From Paenibacillus agricola (GTDB lineage: Bacteria > Bacillota > Bacilli > Paenibacillales > NBRC-103111), in assembly GCF_011440305.1 (NCBI RefSeq), contig NZ_JAAOIW010000007.1:1-64000 (forward strand): a DNA stretch of 64,000 nucleotides, in the 5' to 3' direction. Numbering within the stretch: position 1 is the first letter of the stretch; each line of letters opens with the position of its first letter. Position numbers and translations under genes: made by a program. The notes under the pieces are model-generated. The model was not told the origin of the DNA. It saw only the letters and a program-made list of their open reading frames with translations, and searched no databases. This document shows positions 55,953 through 64,000 of the stretch, in pieces.

Positions 55953-58163
55953 TCATTTACGACGGCTATCGGTAAGGTGGAACTGGTTAACCAGCTGCTG
56001 CAAAAAGTCGGTGATCACCTCTACATGGTTGGATGTATGGCGAACGTTTACGATATCCGCCAATAACTCCTGAACCTTGCCTTCTACTTCCGTCGAAATT
56101 TTACGGTTTTCCATACTGACCTCGGCAATTTGCTCCATCAGCCCAACAACTTCTTCAACCACCTGCGTTTTTTGCATATCCTCCGCATTGGCTCCGCTCA
56201 AAATCATGGAAGCAGCCGCTACAAGCTGCGTGCCTTCTTCGACGACCTGCGTACCTTCTTCCATAGAGGCGAAAGCATCCTTGGCATTCTTATAGATCAG
56301 CTGGACGGTTTCGTTAATTTCCTCCGTTGACCTGCGCGTCCGGTCTGCCAGCTTGCGAATCTCTCCCGCTACAACGGCAAACCCTTTGCCATGCTCCCCG
56401 ACACGGGCCGCTTCAATAGAAGCATTCAGCGACAGCAAATTGGTTTGGCTGGAAATTTCCTCAATAACCTGCAGCACACTGCGGATTTGCTGTGTTGTTT
56501 CCATAAATGTAACAATCGTCCGATTCGTGTCGGCTACTTTCGCAGAAATCTGTCCCATCTTCTCGCCAATACGTTCCACTTCCGTATGAGCAACCGCAAT
56601 ATGCTCAGAAGCCTTCAACTCCAATGCTTGCAATGTCCCCTGCATATCCCCGACGACATCCTTGGCAATATCAATATCCTTCAATTGCCTGCGGATACTC
56701 CGAATCATATCATGGATAATCTCGCTCATCCGTTCCGTGGATCCTTCCGTGCTCACCGTCGATTGATGCAGCACCTTCTGGTTCGAGAGCACATCAGAGG
56801 CCGCCCTTTTCACCTGCAGCATGATGCCTTCCAGCGAATCGATCATGTTATTAATCCACATCGCCAATTCCTTTGTCTCATCATGGCCGAATTGGTTGTG
56901 GTCAATCCTTTGTGTCAGGTCGCCTTTTCCTTCGGCATTGATCCGGATAAATTGGCTAATTTTTTGCAAATTTTCAACTACCGGCATTGCAGCTTTCCTG
57001 TGAAGCGTTGCAACGACCCATAGACCAAAAAGCAAATTCATGAAACCAATGATTAACGAAACCATAAGCGGCGACACGCCCCCTATTAGAAGGTATATCA
57101 ATAGCGCAGTTACAAGCGCAAATCCCCCAATCAACGGCATCTGCACCCGCGCAATCTTCCAGCCTATACTGCGAATACGGTACACTTCTTCCAAATCGCC
57201 TTCACACATCATCCCCCATACATCCGGGCAATGCGGCAGTTGGAACGTGACGCCTTTACCAATAACTGAAATGTGCCGATAATCGGAATAACCTGGAAAT
57301 TCCACGAATAGATTACTTCCGTTAGCAATCGTATTGGCCACTCCCGGATGCAGCTTGCCGGTTGCAGGATCGGTAAACATAATTTCCAGCTCCGTATGCT
57401 CCTTGATGGATACCGTACCCCAATCCGTCGTTACGCCATCTTTCAGGTTCTCTCCATGGGTAAATGTCCGATCCTCGAAGCGACTGCGCGACAGCGCTAT
57501 ACCCGGTTCAATTTGCTTATTCAAGCCCGGCCGGGCCATAAATATATAATTATCTCCCGAATCCGGGTAAACATGGCCTGATTCCCGTTGAATCAGGTCG
57601 CCAATCACGTCATTGGGTACCCTGCCGCATAACGCACCCTTCCAAACACCCTTTTCCATAATGGGGACGATGTAAAGAAGTGTCATCTTATCATGAAAGG
57701 CTGAGGTGCTAGGACCGATAGCCAAGGTCAGCGGGTCGCCAAAAGGTCCATACAAGCACTTACTCCCCTTGCGCGAATAATCCAAGCCTTCCGTAATCAA
57801 GGTACCTGCACCGTAACGAACACCCACATGCTTGGAGTAGGAGGAAAAAATAACTGTTGCCTGTTCATCCAGTAAAAAAATCTCGGATAAGTCCATAGCC
57901 CTATTACGCGTTGAAGCAAAAAGCTTGTCCATCGATAAGCACCAGGACTCCACGGACTTCGTCCGTTCCTCGGCTATGAGCAGCATTTGATCTGACAACC
58001 GTTCCAAATGAGACCAGTACTCGCTTGTCCAGTTTGTCAGCAACTCCTTGCGGGTGTGGGCGATTCCTTCGAAAATATCTTCCACATCTGCTTTCAAACC
58101 CCGATTAAGTCGATAGGACCACCAGAGCGGCAGCCCTTTTTTAAACCCTAACCAGTCAAACAT
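55953..58163 (-). CDS. Methyl-accepting chemotaxis-type protein with N-terminal soluble sensor
   Basis: 736 aa. The signalling hairpin ([20 protein letters not shown], then [15 protein letters not shown]) is clear near residues 575-620, preceded by a HAMP-like segment. Two hydrophobic helices lie close together (about 340-390). The ~330 residues before them look Cache-like ([34 protein letters not shown]) but have no leading membrane helix. GGGGGAGAGG directly before this ATG sets the start; the frame extends 46 codons upstream without support. Confidence 0.82.
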   Translation of the reverse strand: MFDWLGFKKGLPLWWSYRLNRGLKADVEDIFEGIAHTRKELLTNWTSEYWSHLERLSDQMLLIAEERTKSVESWCLSMDKLFASTRNRAMDLSEIFLLDEQATVIFSSYSKHVGVRYGAGTLITEGLDYSRKGSKCLYGPFGDPLTLAIGPSTSAFHDKMTLLYIVPIMEKGVWKGALCGRVPNDVIGDLIQRESGHVYPDSGDNYIFMARPGLNKQIEPGIALSRSRFEDRTFTHGENLKDGVTTDWGTVSIKEHTELEIMFTDPATGKLHPGVANTIANGSNLFVEFPGYSDYRHISVIGKGVTFQLPHCPDVWGMMCEGDLEEVYRIRSIGWKIARVQMPLIGGFALVTALLIYLLIGGVSPLMVSLIIGFMNLLFGLWVVATLHRKAAMPVVENLQKISQFIRINAEGKGDLTQRIDHNQFGHDETKELAMWINNMIDSLEGIMLQVKRAASDVLSNQKVLHQSTVSTEGSTERMSEIIHDMIRSIRRQLKDIDIAKDVVGDMQGTLQALELKASEHIAVAHTEVERIGEKMGQISAKVADTNRTIVTFMETTQQIRSVLQVIEEISSQTNLLSLNASIEAARVGEHGKGFAVVAGEIRKLADRTRRSTEEINETVQLIYKNAKDAFASMEEGTQVVEEGTQLVAAASMILSGANAEDMQKTQVVEEVVGLMEQIAEVSMENRKISTEVEGKVQELLADIVNVRHTSNHVEVITDFLQQLVNQFHLTDSRRK

Positions 58164-58343
58164 AAGCCTCTCCCCCATCTCATAGAGATCTACGTAACTT
58201 ATAGTGTTAACAACTATAACACAAAGTTTAGCCATATGTGAGACTTTTTTCCTATATAATTCATCAACTAGTTGTTTTTTTATAGAAACCGCCTTCGACA
58301 TTATCGAAATTGACAGAAAATACGAACAATTAACTATTTATAT

Positions 58344-58376
58344 AAAAAAGCATTCACCCGTAAAGGTAAATGCTTG
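58344..58376 (-). terminator. Terminator after galT
   Basis: On the minus strand AAGCATTTACC pairs with GGGTGAATGCTT, followed by TTTTATA. It closes the galK-galE-galT operon. Confidence 0.8.
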
Positions 58377-58381
58377 AAATA

Positions 58382-59980
58382 TTACTGAAAACCTAACATT
58401 TTAAGGAAGGTGTGAAAGCCTTTTATCCCTTCTTCATCTCGCTTGAAAACTCCAGCGTCGCGCAGCACATCTGCAAATTTATGGCCAACCGCCACTCGTA
58501 AAGCCTGCTCGGCTGCTTCCGCCGAGAGCGACAATCCATGAATTGCTGCCAATTCCTTCATCCAAGCGCTATGCTTAAACAGCAAATGTCCCGGATTAGC
58601 CGTAATCTGTGTATCAAAGGCAAGCTCCCCAGTCAGTACCTGGGCAAGCATGCCCAGCTCATCATCAAGCCTTCCGGGCAGTACCGCGAGACCCATGACC
58701 TCGATCAAGCCGATATTCTCCTTCTTTACATGATGAAGCTCCTGATGAGGGTGGAAAATACCGTCTGGATGCTCATCGCTTGTCCGGTTATTCCTTAATA
58801 CCAAATCGAGCTCGTATTCATTTCGTTCATTATTACGTGCGATCGGTGTCACCGTATTATGAGGAATCTGGCTGCCTTCTCGCTCGGTATAAGCAAGAAT
58901 ATCAAGCTCTGGATTGCTATATGCCCCCCATGCATTCAGGATGTTATCAGCGAGCTTTAATAGGAGCTGCTTGTTATGTCCCGATATGCGGATGACCGAC
59001 ATCGGCCATTTCACGATTCCGAGCCGTACATTCGCATAGTCGGGGTGTGTGAAGCTTTGCTCAACCTGCGCTTTTTCCATCGCAAACTGATGCCTGCCCC
59101 CTTGAAAATGGTCATGGTTCAGAATGGAGCCACCGACAATCGGCAAATCGGCATTCGAGCCGATAAAATAATGCGGAAATTGGTCGATGAAATCGAACAA
59201 CCGGTAAAAGGTCGCCTTCGACATCTTCATAGGCCGGTGCTTTTCGTCAAAAATAATGCTGTGCTCGTTATAATACACATAAGGCGAGTATTGGAAATAC
59301 CAAGGATCGCCATCCAGCTCTAGCGGTATTACCCGCAGGTTTTGGCGGGCAGGATGGTTCAGCCTTCCGGCGTAACCTACATTGTCGATGCAAAGCAGGC
59401 ATTTCGGGTAGGCGCTCTGCGGTGCAAGTTTGAGCATAGCAATTTCCTTCGGGTCCTTCTCCGGCTTGGAGAGGTTAACCGTGATTTCCAGTTCCCCATA
59501 TTCGGTCGGCGCTAACCAATATTGGTTCTTGGCGATCCGGTCCAGCCGAATATAGTTGGAATCCACACACTGCTTATAAAAATCAGCCGTGGCCTGCTCT
59601 ATGCGATCCCGTCTTGCTGTTTTCCAGAAAGTGCTCGCCACCTGCGATGGGCGAGGCATCAGGATGCCCATGATTCGGGCATCCAGCAAATCGCGTTGTG
59701 TCGTGGTGTCAGCCTCCAGCACTCCTATACTAGCTGCATAATCCAGCAACGGCTCTAGCAGCTCAACTACACTAGCAGCCCCAGGCGCTTCATCCACCTC
59801 ACCTGCGTAAGGCTCTGGAATCCGCAATAACTCCAGAAGCTCGTTGCGGGCTGCATAACCATCAAGCGGCTCCAGCAGTTGCTGCCGGACACCAAACAAG
59901 AGCAACCGTTCTATCGCAAGCGCTGCTGCCGCTTGTCGTTCCCATTCGCTATTTGGTATTTCGTTCCTTACTTCTGCCAT
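58382..59980 (-). CDS. galT: UDP-glucose-hexose-1-phosphate uridylyltransferase, class II
   Basis: 532 aa. Leloir pathway: exchanges UMP between UDP-glucose and galactose-1-phosphate. Length and sequence fit the Firmicute GalT2 family (GILMPRPSQVASTFW near residue 110; LNHPARQNLRVIPL; SNADLPIVGGSILNHDHFQGG with the His-x-His type active site; FHPHQELHHVKKENIGLIE). AGGAGAG precedes the ATG. Last gene of galK-galE-galT. Confidence 0.95.
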   Translation of the reverse strand: MAEVRNEIPNSEWERQAAAALAIERLLLFGVRQQLLEPLDGYAARNELLELLRIPEPYAGEVDEAPGAASVVELLEPLLDYAASIGVLEADTTTQRDLLDARIMGILMPRPSQVASTFWKTARRDRIEQATADFYKQCVDSNYIRLDRIAKNQYWLAPTEYGELEITVNLSKPEKDPKEIAMLKLAPQSAYPKCLLCIDNVGYAGRLNHPARQNLRVIPLELDGDPWYFQYSPYVYYNEHSIIFDEKHRPMKMSKATFYRLFDFIDQFPHYFIGSNADLPIVGGSILNHDHFQGGRHQFAMEKAQVEQSFTHPDYANVRLGIVKWPMSVIRISGHNKQLLLKLADNILNAWGAYSNPELDILAYTEREGSQIPHNTVTPIARNNERNEYELDLVLRNNRTSDEHPDGIFHPHQELHHVKKENIGLIEVMGLAVLPGRLDDELGMLAQVLTGELAFDTQITANPGHLLFKHSAWMKELAAIHGLSLSAEAAEQALRVAVGHKFADVLRDAGVFKRDEEGIKGFHTFLKMLGFQ

Positions 59981-60045
59981 GTTATTTCTCTCCTATCCGA
60001 TACCTATCCAATACCCTAGCCTACCAGCCTAGCCTTTAATGTTTG

Positions 60046-61032
60046 TTATAGGCTGTATCCGTTCGGGTGGGTTTGGTGCCAGTTCCATGCGGTTTCCATA
60101 ATTTGCTCCAGATGGGCATGCCGCGGCTTCCAACCCAGCTCCGCCTTCGTGCGTTCTGAGGAAGCTACCAAGGTGGCCGGATCTCCTGCGCGGCGTGCTT
60201 CCATCACAGCAGGGATCGGATGGCCAGTTACTTTGCGGGCGATTTCGATCACTTCCTTAACTGAAAAGCCAGTACCATTGCCCAAATTGTAAATGCTGCT
60301 GTCTCCGCCTTTACGCAGCTTTTCCACCGCCAAAATATGAGCATCCGACAGGTCGGTCACATGAATATAATCACGGACGCAGGTTCCATCCGGTGTCGCA
60401 TAGTCATCGCCAAAGACCGAAATATGCGGGCGTTGGCCGAGCGCCACCTGCAGAATAATCGGGATCAAATGCGATTCCGGTGCATGGTCCTCGCCAATCC
60501 GCCCGCTTTCATGGGCGCCTGCCGCATTAAAATAACGCAACGACACGAATTTAATTTGGTGTGCGGTATCAAACCAACGCATCATTTTTTCCATCGCCAG
60601 CTTGGTTTCGCCGTAAGCATTGGTTGGCAAGGTGCGGTCGGTTTCAAGAATCGGCACATGCTCGGGCTCCCCATAGGTTGCCGCCGTAGAGGAAAACACG
60701 ATTTTTTTGACATTATAGGCTGTCATTTTTTCCAATAAGCATAAAGTTCCGTATACATTATTGTGGTAATATTTGGCCGGATTTTGCATGCTTTCGCCGA
60801 CCAACGAATGCGCTGCGAAATGGATAACCGCTTCAATCTCATTTTCCTGAAATACGGTATCCATAAATGCCCCGTCGCGGATGTCGCCTTCGTACAGCTT
60901 GCCGCCCAGCAGCGCTTCCCGATGCCCCTGCTGCAAATTGTCGACTATCACTACCTCTTCGTTACGCGCCAATAGCTCCGCTACTGTATGTGAACCGATA
61001 TAACCAGCGCCGCCTGTTACTAATATCGCCAA
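60046..61032 (-). CDS. galE: UDP-glucose 4-epimerase
   Basis: 328-aa short-chain dehydrogenase-like enzyme that interconverts UDP-galactose and UDP-glucose. NAD-binding GGAGYIGS (7-14), catalytic Ser/Thr in FSSTAATYG and Tyr-x-x-x-Lys in YGETK, substrate region RYFNAAGAH. The start is TTG with AAGGAGG eight bases upstream. Middle gene of the operon. Confidence 0.96.
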   Translation of the reverse strand: MAILVTGGAGYIGSHTVAELLARNEEVVIVDNLQQGHREALLGGKLYEGDIRDGAFMDTVFQENEIEAVIHFAAHSLVGESMQNPAKYYHNNVYGTLCLLEKMTAYNVKKIVFSSTAATYGEPEHVPILETDRTLPTNAYGETKLAMEKMMRWFDTAHQIKFVSLRYFNAAGAHESGRIGEDHAPESHLIPIILQVALGQRPHISVFGDDYATPDGTCVRDYIHVTDLSDAHILAVEKLRKGGDSSIYNLGNGTGFSVKEVIEIARKVTGHPIPAVMEARRAGDPATLVASSERTKAELGWKPRHAHLEQIMETAWNWHQTHPNGYSL

Positions 61033-61120
61033 GATGATTCCTCCTTATATATATTGAAATAAGTGCGGTGAATACGTGCAGCTCGCGGCCATGATGCGCC
61101 GCTTAGGATTCATCGCAGTT

Positions 61121-62296
61121 TCAGTCCGTTATTTCTTTAACGCCATCACCGATGGTACATACATAAAAATCGGCAGCCAGGCCGGTTTTGGCTTGGTAAT
61201 TGGCACCTACTTGGTCGATGAACAGTTGGATGCTGTCTTCATGCACGAGGGAAACCGTACAGCCGCCAAAGCCTGCACCCGTCATCCGTGAGCCCAATAC
61301 ACCTGGAACTTGTAACGCTTCTTCTACCATGGTATCGAGCTCCAGGCCTGTTACTTCATATAAGTCACGCAACGATTCGTGGGAGCCAATCATCAACTGT
61401 CCGAACGCCGCCAAGTTGCCTTGTTTCAGAACCTTCATCGACTCAAGCACACGATCAATTTCCTCCACTACATGCTGGGCACGCCTGCGGACGGTTTCGT
61501 CAGGGATTAAATGCTTGAATTCATTAAATTGTGCAAGTGTCAGCTGGCCTAGCAGCGTTAATTCAGGGAATTGGCTCTGTAAATCCTTAACCGCCTGCTC
61601 ACATTGCGAGCGTCTTTCATTATAAGCGGAATCGACAAGCCCGCGTTTTTTGTTTGTATTGCCAATAACGAGCTTATAAGCACCGCTATCAAATGGAACA
61701 TGCTTATATTCCAGCGTATCGCACATCAGCAGAATCGCATGGTCCTGCTTGCCCATCGCTACAGCGAATTGGTCCATGATGCCACAATTGACGCCCATAA
61801 ATTCGTTTTCGGATTTTTGTGAAAGCAATGCAATCTTTACCTTGTCGATTGGCTGCTGCTCAAGTGTCAATAACGCAAATGCAGTAACGACCTCAATCGA
61901 TGCCGAGGAAGAAAGCCCCGAGCCATTCGGAATAGCTCCGCTATACAAAATATCATAGCCACCAACTGCTACTCCCTGCTGCTGGAGCTGCACAATAATT
62001 CCTTTCGGATAATTGATCCAATCATCGGATTGATCAAAGGCAATTCCTTGAATGGAAATATGTTTGTGTAACGGGAAATTTGTGGAAGCAAAACCAAGCT
62101 GCTGATCCAGACGCTTGCGTACCAGCATCATGGTTCCGAAGGTAAGTGCCGCAGGAAAAACATAACCGCCATTATAATCCGTATGCTCACCAATTAAATT
62201 GACACGCCCTGGGGCATGAAAAATACGGATTGATTCTTCATCGCTGCTTCCGAATTTTTCAAGGAATATACGCTTTAATGCTTGTAAATCTGCCAT
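61121..62296 (-). CDS. galK: Galactokinase
   Basis: 391-aa GHMP kinase that makes galactose-1-phosphate. Signature GRVNLIGEHTDYNGG, ATP-binding GSGLSSSASIEV and GAGFGGCTVSLV are all present. GAGGCGGTG before this ATG sets the start; an upstream extension of 19 codons is unsupported. First gene of galK-galE-galT. A weak promoter (-10 TATACT at 62358-62363, -35 TAGTGA at 62381-62386, spacer 17) would suit activation by the divergent AraC-type regulator. Confidence 0.96.
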   Translation of the reverse strand: MADLQALKRIFLEKFGSSDEESIRIFHAPGRVNLIGEHTDYNGGYVFPAALTFGTMMLVRKRLDQQLGFASTNFPLHKHISIQGIAFDQSDDWINYPKGIIVQLQQQGVAVGGYDILYSGAIPNGSGLSSSASIEVVTAFALLTLEQQPIDKVKIALLSQKSENEFMGVNCGIMDQFAVAMGKQDHAILLMCDTLEYKHVPFDSGAYKLVIGNTNKKRGLVDSAYNERRSQCEQAVKDLQSQFPELTLLGQLTLAQFNEFKHLIPDETVRRRAQHVVEEIDRVLESMKVLKQGNLAAFGQLMIGSHESLRDLYEVTGLELDTMVEEALQVPGVLGSRMTGAGFGGCTVSLVHEDSIQLFIDQVGANYQAKTGLAADFYVCTIGDGVKEITD

Positions 62297-62438
62297 CCTT
62301 ACACCGCCTCTATCATAATAGGTAATAACTTGCTTCACAGCTGCTTCAGTCATCCTTAGTATAAATCCATGCCAGTACTTTCACTATGGAAGGATGTTAG
62401 CACCACATGGATAAATGTTAGATTTTTTATGCCTAAGC

Positions 62439-62455
62439 TATACCTCCATGGTATA
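62439..62455. promoter_or_regulatory. Candidate operator in the galK/araC divergent region
   Basis: A perfect inverted repeat TATACC-5-GGTATA lies midway between the divergent genes and overlaps a possible -10 (TATACT, 62452-62457) of the regulator gene. Position suggests autoregulation or joint control of the gal operon; sequence alone does not prove it. Confidence 0.35.
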
Positions 62456-62494
62456 CTTTCTTTAATCAAACTGCAAAATTGGAGGCGTTCCCTT

Positions 62495-63409
62495 ATGTCC
62501 GACTTCCCTATTTCTAGCCATGAGAGGGCAGATACAGACGCCCCCCCTGCCCTTAACCAAGAAAGCTACTACGTGGTTTCCAATCCCCAGCCCAAGCAGC
62601 AGGAGGAGCTGGCTGTATTGTTCACCGGCAGCAGCCAAACAAAGCCCGGGCATAAGCTGGGGCCAAAGGTCGTCGATTATTATTTGCTGCACTATATTCA
62701 ATCTGGCTGCGGCACCTACACCAGCCAAGGTAAAACTTACCCGCTAAGGGCAGGCGATAGCTTCCTGATCGAGCCCGGCAGGCTGATTAGCTATGCTGCC
62801 GATGAGCGCGACCCTTGGCGTTATCGCTGGCTCGCCTTTGAAGGGGGGCAGGCCGCCCGCTTGCTCGAGGCCACAGGCCTGTCTTCACAGCAGCCGATTG
62901 TCCATACGAGTGGCAAACGGCATATCCCGGTGATTTACCACCAGATCCAGGCCGCCTTCCAATCCAGGCTGTCCCACGCTGGGCTCAAAGCGGTTGGCTA
63001 TCTCCATCTGCTGCTGGCCGAATACGCCCAAGCCTTGCAGCCCAAGCAGCACAACGATCCGCAGTTAACAGGCAGCACTGGCGAGCAGCTTGCCCAGCAG
63101 GCGCTTCATTATTTATCCACGCAATACGCCGAGCCGATTACAATCGAGCTGATGGCGGAGACGTTTGGCTACAGTCGAGCGTATTTGTCTGCGCTTTTCA
63201 AGAAGCATACGGGCCTGACTCCGGCCACATTCCTGCTGCGGCTGCGGATTGATAAAGCACGCTTGCTGCTGCGAGAACGGCAGGAGCTTACAACCCAGCA
63301 GATTGCCTCCTCTGTCGGCTTCTTGGACCCGCTGTATTTCTCCAAGCAATTCAAAAGGTTGTATGGGATGCCCCCCACCGAATACAGGGATGCTATGAAC
63401 CGGCTGTGA
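62495..63409 (+). CDS. AraC-family regulator, likely of the gal operon
   Basis: 304 aa. N-terminal cupin-like sensor domain (about 45-130: YYLLHYIQSGCGTYTSQGKTY region, LRAGDSFLIEPG) and a C-terminal double helix-turn-helix (about 205-300: IELMAETFGYSRAYLSALF and TQQIASSVGFLDPLYFSKQF). Divergent from galK, so galactose-responsive activation is likely (inference). GGAGG about ten bases upstream supports this ATG; the frame is open 42 codons earlier without support. Confidence 0.88.
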   Translation: MSDFPISSHERADTDAPPALNQESYYVVSNPQPKQQEELAVLFTGSSQTKPGHKLGPKVVDYYLLHYIQSGCGTYTSQGKTYPLRAGDSFLIEPGRLISYAADERDPWRYRWLAFEGGQAARLLEATGLSSQQPIVHTSGKRHIPVIYHQIQAAFQSRLSHAGLKAVGYLHLLLAEYAQALQPKQHNDPQLTGSTGEQLAQQALHYLSTQYAEPITIELMAETFGYSRAYLSALFKKHTGLTPATFLLRLRIDKARLLLRERQELTTQQIASSVGFLDPLYFSKQFKRLYGMPPTEYRDAMNRL

Positions 63410-63429
63410 CTGCTCATTATGGATGATGC

Positions 63430-64000
63430 TTATTGGATCGGACTGGATGAAACATCGGAATAACGCCCAGCCTCATTGAACGGAAGCTCAAAGTAAATGC
63501 TTGCCCCCTTGCCCAAGGTGCTTTCCGCCCAAATCCGCCCACCATGAAACTCGACAATTTCTTTGGCGATCGAGAGCCCTAACCCACTGCCTCCGGCTGC
63601 GGAATTGCGTGATTTATCCTTTTTATAAAATCGGTCGAATATAAAAGGCAAATCCTCTGGCGCAATTCCAACACCTGTATCCTGCACCTTCAACTGAATG
63701 GAATGCTCATCCGCTTCAAGCCCCAATTGTATGGAGCCCCCTCGTGGCGTGTGCTTAATTGCGTTAAAAACGATATTCGTGAATACTTGATCGATCCGGT
63801 TAATGTCGATGATGAGCCGCTGCAAGGATCGCCCATTCTGCTCTGGAAGCAAGGTTATCATGTTGAAATGGATACCAGCGTTATTAACCTCCACTACGTA
63901 GCGCTCGCTGAAGCACTCAATAAATTGGTCAACTGTCAGCTCCTGCATCGAAAAGTCAATTTGGCGAGCCTCCAGCTTGGAGAGGTGAAACAAATCGGCT
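63430..64000 (-). CDS. Sensor histidine kinase, C-terminal part (runs off the window)
   Basis: About 190 codons of a kinase whose start lies beyond the right edge. The frame is open to the last base (ADLFHLSKLEARQIDF follows the usual HisKA second helix). HATPase motifs: N-box IVFNAIKHTPRGG, DTGVGI, FDRFYKKDKSR, GGSGLGLSIA, GKGASIYFELP. This pattern is of the PhoR/ResE/WalK membrane class. Its stop is 20 bases from that of the convergent AraC gene. Confidence 0.9.
   Translation of the reverse strand, partial: ADLFHLSKLEARQIDFSMQELTVDQFIECFSERYVVEVNNAGIHFNMITLLPEQNGRSLQRLIIDINRIDQVFTNIVFNAIKHTPRGGSIQLGLEADEHSIQLKVQDTGVGIAPEDLPFIFDRFYKKDKSRNSAAGGSGLGLSIAKEIVEFHGGRIWAESTLGKGASIYFELPFNEAGRYSDVSSSPIQ

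Overview
The window comes from a spore-forming, low-to-moderate GC Firmicute, most likely Paenibacillus or a close relative. The basis is the ~267-nt Gram-positive SRP RNA with an Alu domain, sporulation genes (bofA, spo0F, a sporulation-type kinase, a YhcN-like lipoprotein) and two gene strings ordered as in Bacillales: bofA-yaaL-recR-ebfC-dnaX-SRP RNA beside an rRNA operon, and rpmE-rho-murA-fbaA-spo0F-pyrG-rpoE. The left edge is the 5' end of a 16S rRNA gene on the minus strand with its promoter and boxA, so the region probably lies near the replication origin.

Layout. 0-15 kb is the conserved block, nearly all minus strand: replication and repair (dnaX, ebfC, recR), SRP RNA, L31, a radical SAM protein, Rho with a long low-complexity C-terminal tail, MurA, aldolase, Spo0F, CTP synthase and RNA polymerase delta. 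15-30 kb is mixed: S8 protease, DUF1934 protein, AraC regulator, metallophosphoesterase, polyamine genes speE-speB, a class A PBP, two alpha/beta hydrolases, an MFS exporter, an aldo-keto reductase, a TIM-barrel isomerase-like protein and Ohr. 30-43 kb holds odhAB, a SanA/YdcF-like protein, YwhD, an M1 peptidase with a membrane partner, a c-di-AMP riboswitch ahead of an NlpC/P60 hydrolase, a truncated photolyase, a sulfurtransferase, a GNAT enzyme and a pterin dehydratase. 43-58 kb contains the SWIM/SNF2 pair (ywqB-ywqA), a divergent EAL phosphodiesterase and hybrid histidine kinase, a circularly permuted ATP-grasp / alpha-E / transglutaminase cassette, and a methyl-accepting protein of odd topology. 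58-64 kb is a galK-galE-galT operon with a divergent AraC regulator and a truncated sensor kinase at the edge.

Connections. A sporulation-type kinase and spo0F (with a candidate sigma-H promoter and 0A box) are upper phosphorelay parts. Two nucleotide second messengers are represented: c-di-AMP (riboswitch) and c-di-GMP (EAL protein). The best candidates for under-described biology are a modular palindromic intergenic repeat present twice in opposite orientation, the Rho tail with a perfect 78-bp tandem duplication, the ATP-grasp/alpha-E/transglutaminase cassette, and the riboswitch fused almost directly to a ribosome-binding site. I saw no CRISPR array, prophage, transposase, tRNA or canonical defence system. 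All family calls are by eye from motifs and gene order; no database search was run.
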